From: Smittium culicis | Lineage: Eukaryota; Kickxellomycota; Harpellomycetes; Harpellales; Legeriomycetaceae | Direction: 5' to 3' | Assembly: GCA_001970855.1 (NCBI GenBank) | Contig: LSSN01004575.1 | Span: forward strand, 1-15,078 | Length of the DNA: 15,078 bases | The notes under the pieces: generated by a model | Told to the model about the DNA's origin: nothing | Database searches by the model: none | Seen by the model: only the letters and a program-made list of their open reading frames with translations | Shown: positions 9,270 to 15,078 of the stretch, piece after piece | Layout of the letters: the number at the start of each line of letters is the position of its first letter | Position numbering within the stretch: the stretch's first letter is position 1 | Program-made: the position numbers and the translations under genes

Positions 9270-10320
9270 TGAATAAAGTCTTTGGAAGTTAGCTAGTCAG
9301 TTTTATTCGCCTATAAAAATTATCAGTAATTCTAATTTAAAATTATAAAACTACAAAGAATTTAAACAAAACTTAAAATCAGTTACATAATAACATAGCA
9401 TGATCTAGAAAGAAAATTTATTAATATTTAGCTACAATCAGTTTAAGGTTTTTCTAACAAAGGAAAAGCATTTAATTACAAAGGTCAAAGATAGATTAGC
9501 TTTTTACAAATCATCAACTACAATGGTCTATGCTTATCAATTTTTAGTATACTAATAAAATCTGATCAAAAAGAAAAAAATAACAGTAAAAACTTCAATT
9601 TAATTATTCAAATTTTATAAATTATATCTAGTCAAGTCTAACAACTACAATAAACACAAACATAAACATAAAAATAAAAAGGCTCGTCAACTATATTACG
9701 ATAAGACTGACATGAATTTTAATACTTTTAGCAACTTAGAAGAGCGCGTATATTTTTTCAATATAAATAACCACACAGAAAATGCCTTTCTGAAGGTCGT
9801 CGATTTTTTTTTAGAAAATTAATAATAGTAAAATTTAAGCATATTAAAAATAAAACATAAACTTTTAATAAAATTAAAAAAATAATAGGATAATAATTAA
9901 ATAAAATCTTTCTTTTTTATGCTACTTTTTTACAATTCTAAAATTAAGCTTTCTTAATTTGAATACTTTAAAACTTTTAAATTTATAATTTACAATAAAA
10001 CCATAAATAAAAACAAAAATAATAATAATAATAATAATAATAAAATATTTAACCTTCAACACTAAAATTAAATACATTTTCTAACCTTAATTAGTATTAA
10101 TTTTTTTAACAATTAATATACATAAAATTATTTAAACTAGGTTTAAAACTAAATAATCAAATCTTATCAATCAAAATAATATCCAAGCTATTTACCGAGA
10201 ACGATATTAAGAAAACTGATCCTACCTCTGCCCATGAACTTGATTCTCACACTGAAAATCCCACTGCGAGAACTGATGAGTATGATACACCTAAAAATAT
10301 ATATTTAATGTTTACTGATT
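9270..10320. other. AT-rich segment interrupting the DIRS pol region
   Basis: Roughly 1 kb separates TEWLLN (RNase H end, ~10330) from GSHGVDIFAS (~9196), where related proteins have only a dozen or so residues. Most of it (9340-10140) is extremely AT-rich, contains an (AAT)8 microsatellite and has no coding frame. The right part (10150-10310) is less AT-rich and open on the plus strand. It is probably an insertion, but no target duplication or terminal repeat could be identified and both edges are approximate. Confidence 0.5.
10018..10041. repeat. (AAT)8 microsatellite
   Basis: Eight perfect AAT units inside the AT-rich segment that interrupts the DIRS element. Confidence 0.95.
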
Positions 10321-11930
10321 CAAAAGCCATTCAGTTTATGCAGTCAGTCTGCTTCGAGCATCTGCTGGATTTAGAACTGACGGATCTTATGTTCCTTGAT
10401 TGCGAGTATTTGTCTGTTGACAGTGTAACCAAATCTCTTCTACAATTCCCAGTTGTTTGGGTAAGGCTGTTCTGCCGAATTTCTTCACGTAAGCTAGCGT
10501 GGTTGTGTTTTACGAGTAGACTAACACTGATAGAGAATAGAATACCCTTGAGCTTCAAAGTATAAAGTACTTTCAGAAGCTCCTTAAATTTGGTATGCAT
10601 CATCGCTTGTGGCGGTGCCCAGGATTCCGAAAATGTGCGAGTTCACTTAGATTCCTCGTGTTGAATCGTCGGTGTTAGTGAAAATCTATAGTTATTGAGA
10701 CTCTCGCAAGAATGAGATACCTTTCCATGATACAAGATGGTTTTCCCAAAATAATATGTTTTTTGATTGCGGGTTTTATCTGTATCACTGTCGACGTCCA
10801 TGAATTCAATTTCGATAGAGCTGAGTAATTGAATTCCAAAAGACGAGGGTGCATAAGTCGGCCAGGAAGAAGAGCTACTGAAATAGACTGAGCTTTCCCT
10901 ATAGGGCTCTATATAAATCTCAATATCATCATAACAGCATTCAGTATATTTCTAGCCTCGCGTAAAAGGTTGCGGATATTGATTGAAGGTCATTTCTCGG
11001 GTGATGATCATCATTCCAAGACGTATGACGGATTATTGCGGGGATATAGACGAATTATCGTCGTCGATATTGAATCCAAGCTCCAAACTCCTATATCAAG
11101 GATTAGTCTTTGAGTGTGATGTTTTACATGCTTCTTTGGATTTTCTCATGATCAAGAGGTCGTCTATGTAGGCGAAGACTTGCATAACCTGCAATCTGGC
11201 CCACTGAAAAACTGAAAGTAGATTTTTAGAGAAAAACAATGGTTTCAGAGATAGCCTGAATGGAAGATCACGAGCTGAAAGCATTGATCAATTCTGAGAA
11301 ACAGATTGAATTTGCAAAATTTTTGCAAATCAGGAATTCATGATGAAATCCTGAGGATCCAAGGAAGCGAGATAATCCATCCTGTGTGTCATATTCCAGA
11401 TGATTATAGAGCCTTCATCTATAAATTCTTATCCTAAACGTGAAGTTTGAGCCTGCGGAGGTCAAGGACGGTTTGGATGCCACCGGTCTTCTTTGGAATT
11501 GTAAAAAATTGGATTTATAAGCCAGGATCTCGCGTATTGATTTCTTCAATCGCATGTTTGGCCAAGAGAGAGGCGAATTTTTTTCGTCAGAACTTTTCTG
11601 GCCTCGCGGATCAGTTTTATCTTGTAAGGATGCGAGTGAGACATTTGAGGTGTGCTTGAAAGATTGTAAGTTAAATTCAGTCGTTTACGCGCCTGAATTT
11701 TCAGCGTGGTCTCCCTCTACTCAAAAGAAAATTCGGCTAATTTTTGCGGAAAATCCGTCGCCTTAAGCGGAGATTTTTCCGATGTCTTATTAGACTTTGG
11801 AAATTCTGGGTTAATGAAGGGGATTCTGAATCACCGCGTCTCTATGTTCTCAAAACATTGGCTTTCCGTCAGTTTGGACCACGCCGGCTTGATCATAGCG
11901 AATCTGCCCCCTACTGAGGGGTTGACCTTG
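10320..11930 (-). pseudogene. DIRS reverse transcriptase-RNase H remnant
   Basis: The minus strand begins near 11925 with GGRFAMIKPAWSKLTESQ and goes on to FRIPFINPEFP, the lead-in to the RT. Around 11390-11340 it reads MDYLASLDPQDF (usual LxSLDLxDAF motif). At 11284-11096 the open frame has LPFRLSLKPLFFSK and AYIDDLLIM, with the catalytic YIDD at 11170-11159. Downstream come LGMMIITREMTFN and IGKAQSISVALLPGRLMHPR (connection and start of RNase H), then MMHTKFKELLKVLYTLKLKG (10603), WLHCQQTNTRNQGT and LNPADARSRLT (near 10378-10346). At least six frame changes and stops separate these blocks. The plus-strand frames in this interval are antisense shadows. Confidence 0.75.
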
Positions 11931-12770
11931 ACCTCTACCTAGGCACCCTCTCGCGGCCACGACCTCTTCCGCTAAAATATGACTATCAGTCTGAGTTCCT
12001 GTTGGAGATCGCTTCAGAGGCGGTTGCAGCATCCATTATATGCATCTTATCAGTTTTACTGCAGTACGTGTCTTTTGGGATCGTATTCTTCTGGCACTTA
12101 CGAAAGGTGTGTATCAATTGTCGTTTTGTCGCTGGATTCTTTGTGATAAGGACGTCAAACGCCTGTCGATCCGTCAGCGGCTTGGTGCCAGATTCGACTA
12201 ACTGTGTAGGTTTACCAAGGATTTCTAGACCCTTATGGAGGTTAAAAATAATTTCCTGAGTCATCATTACTGCAATGTCGGATAGAATAGAACGCATAGA
12301 ACTCGCAAATATGATCTTAAAATCATTTTCAATATTTATTACAGGTGTGTCCTGGATTCTACGGTGAACTTAATAGTAGATTGGTCGCTTTGCTTGATCT
12401 CGCGCTAACAGGATTCCATACAGGACAGAATCAGCCTTCTTCACCACACTCGATGCTGAATAATTCAGTGGCGGTTGATTGATTTCATCAAACTAGTTCT
12501 TGGGCAAGAACTTATAGCTATCTTGCACTCTTCTTCAGTTAAGGGATATCTGAAGTGGTCCTCTTTAATTGATGGCAGTGCTTCAGTTAGTTCTAGATAC
12601 ACAATTAAATCTGTAACTGGAACACTTATAGTAACATGAAGATCCTCGGGTGCTGGATCGCTGTTCCTTTCGCGTTGGATTTGTTGAACAAAATCCGTCA
12701 ACAGCTTTAGCCGGTCTTGTATTATTGCGGTTTGAGCACTGCTTCTTGTTTCATCGTTTTTAGTTGAAGG
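11850..12770 (-). pseudogene. DIRS gag-like protein remnant
   Basis: Pieces on the minus strand in order are ERNSDPAPEDLHVTISVPVT and PLTEEECKIAISSCPRTS (12701-12465), LNYSASSVVKKADSVLYG (near 12470), then MRSILSDIAVMMTQ (12297), LHKGLEILGKPTQLVESGTK, and finally an R/G-rich end (GCLGRGQGQ, near 11950). This resembles, from memory, gag-like ORF1 proteins of fungal DIRS elements, which end in a basic Gly/Arg tail for nucleic-acid binding. One in-frame stop follows RPIYY, and at least three frame changes occur. No ATG precedes the first block in frame, so the start is lost. Confidence 0.62.
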
Positions 12771-12828
12771 TAAGCGCTTTTAAAATTATATTTTATAAAA
12801 AAATTTTAATTTTTTAAAATCTTTATGC

Positions 12829-13016
12829 TGTCAAAGTACCTTTGCTAAAGGAAAGATGATAAGGATAATACAATCGTGTACTTTGCAATTTAAACAGTTA
12901 AAATTTTTGTTGGTTCATTTTATTACACGTTGATTTTATCGGCTTGTAATTATCGGTTTAGTGTTATCCAATGCGATGGTAACACTTAATTTGTCTTTTC
13001 ACTGAAGTATAATTAA
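12829..13016 (-). repeat. right inverted terminal repeat of DIRS element
   Basis: Reverse complement counterpart of 7558-7737. Plus-strand landmarks are CTTTGCTAAAGG (12840-12851), GATAAGGATAA (12857-12867), GGTAACACTTAATTTGTC (12978-12995) and TATAATTAA (13008-13016). Overall identity to the left copy is roughly 65-70% with small gaps, estimated by eye, consistent with an old insertion. Confidence 0.63.
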
Positions 13017-13369
13017 CTGCATCTATTATACAATAAACCAATACTTATTAGGGCCTTGGAATTACAGTCTAGTTAATTGAACACAGTTGGCTATATTTGG
13101 TAGACCAAAAATGTTCTACCGTCATGAAAGGGCTGAATCAAAGCTCAGTCTCTCCCTCAATGATGGTCTAAGCTTTTCAACAACTTTATGCTTTATATTA
13201 TGATATAATACATATACTATAACCCTAGCGGCCTAACAATTTGTATACCATTAATTAATAAATTTCGTTACTTTTTTTAGTCCTATTTCATATTTCATAT
13301 TTCAAATTACAAATATAAATATTATGTATAACAAAAATCTAGCTAAATTCATCTGTCTCTTTGGTAAAA
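13017..13369. other. spacer between DIRS element and ARF1
   Basis: About 350 bp containing the ARF1 3' flank. No gene was recognised. The part at 13030-13190 is somewhat richer in G/C and might still belong to the DIRS terminus. No perfect minus-strand AATAAA was seen near the ARF1 stop. Confidence 0.45.
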
Positions 13370-14921
<1,552 letters not shown>

Positions 14922-15078
14922 CTCTGCTAACTTTGCTAGCTTTGCTAGCTTTGCTAACTTTGCTAACTTTGCTAACTTTGCTAACTTTGCTAACTTTGCT
15001 AACTTTGCTAACTTTGCTAACTTTGCTAACTTTGCTAACTTTGCTAACTTTGCTAACTTTGCTAACTTTGCTAACTTT
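14922..15078. repeat. 9-bp tandem repeat array (CTTTGCTAA)n, right end
   Basis: Begins with a degenerate unit CTCTGCTAA (14922-14930), then two CTTTGCTAG units and fourteen CTTTGCTAA units plus a partial CTTT running off the window. It has the same orientation as the left array. Bases 14931-15078 are identical to bases 1-148. The left edge of the array is visible here and the right edge is visible at 157, so the two pieces would join into one array of about 166 bp. Confidence 0.97.

Larger units (their letters stand above)
7558..13016 (-). mobile_element. degenerate DIRS-like tyrosine-recombinase retrotransposon
   Basis: Reading on the minus strand from 13016 to 7558, recognisable pieces appear in order: a gag-like protein, a reverse transcriptase with YIDD, RNase H ending in a NPADA motif, the post-RNase H tail (GVDIFASHLNKN), and a tyrosine recombinase ending in GTYYRP. 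This order, the LPF-x-LS / YxDD style of RT and the recombinase are characteristic of DIRS elements rather than copia or gypsy. Diverged inverted terminal repeats of ~180 bp bracket the coding remains, as in DIRS-1 of Dictyostelium. All frames carry stops and shifts, so the copy is dead. About 1 kb of AT-rich DNA (9270-10320) appears to interrupt pol. Without it the element would be ~4.4 kb, normal for the group. Confidence 0.82.

Noticed and set aside
10308..10565. Plus-strand 85-aa open frame as a protein
   Set aside because: Most of it is the antisense of the RNase H remnant. Only the stretch before 10320 is reported, as a low-confidence oddity.
11096..11284. Ty1/copia reverse transcriptase (because of YIDD)
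   Set aside because: The surrounding LPFRLS text, the NPADA RNase H end, the VDIFAS tail and a downstream tyrosine recombinase fit DIRS elements. No copia integrase or LTR was seen.
11447..12259. Several overlapping plus-strand frames (70-85 aa)
   Set aside because: They are antisense to the gag and RT remnants and show no domain of their own.
14922..15078. CRISPR-like array
   Set aside because: Units are contiguous 9-mers with no spacers, and the sequence is eukaryotic.

Overview
The window is eukaryotic DNA: very AT-rich, with two clearly recognisable intron-bearing housekeeping genes on the minus strand and several decayed mobile elements. The introns are short (77-121 bp) with GTAAG or GTAAA donors and TAG or CAG acceptors. 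Compact spliced genes together with a DIRS-type (tyrosine-recombinase) retrotransposon suggest an early-diverging fungus (Mucoromycota or Zoopagomycota type) or another AT-rich microbial eukaryote. That placement is inference; no taxon marker was seen.

Layout. 1-157: tandem 9-bp repeat (CTTTGCTAA). 158-1946: AT-rich spacer without a gene, with a C11 tract. 1947-2488 (-): decayed C-terminal part of a LINE (non-LTR) reverse-transcriptase protein. 2876-4291 (-): aminoacylase-1 (ACY1, M20 family), three exons, 401 aa. 4292-6096: AT-rich spacer. 6097-7395: non-autonomous DNA transposon with ~255-bp inverted repeats about 98% identical and flanked by TA. 7558-13016 (-): degenerate DIRS-like retrotransposon in the order gag, RT/RNase H, pol tail, tyrosine recombinase, bracketed by diverged ~180-bp inverted terminal repeats and interrupted by ~1 kb of foreign-looking AT-rich DNA. 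13370-14102 (-): ADP-ribosylation factor (ARF1-type), three exons, 181 aa. 14922-15078: the 9-bp repeat again.

The two intact genes are unrelated in function: cytosolic N-acyl-amino-acid hydrolysis and Golgi vesicle-coat recruitment. They simply sit as GC-richer islands in repeat-laden AT-rich DNA. All three mobile elements look unable to move on their own: the LINE and DIRS frames carry stops and shifts, and the inverted-repeat element encodes no transposase.

The most striking large-scale feature is that the last 148 bases (14931-15078) are identical to the first 148, including two CTTTGCTAG variant units at the same position. The sequence therefore behaves as if it closes on itself into a ~14,930-bp circle or head-to-tail unit, unless the assembler stopped twice inside the same or a duplicated minisatellite.
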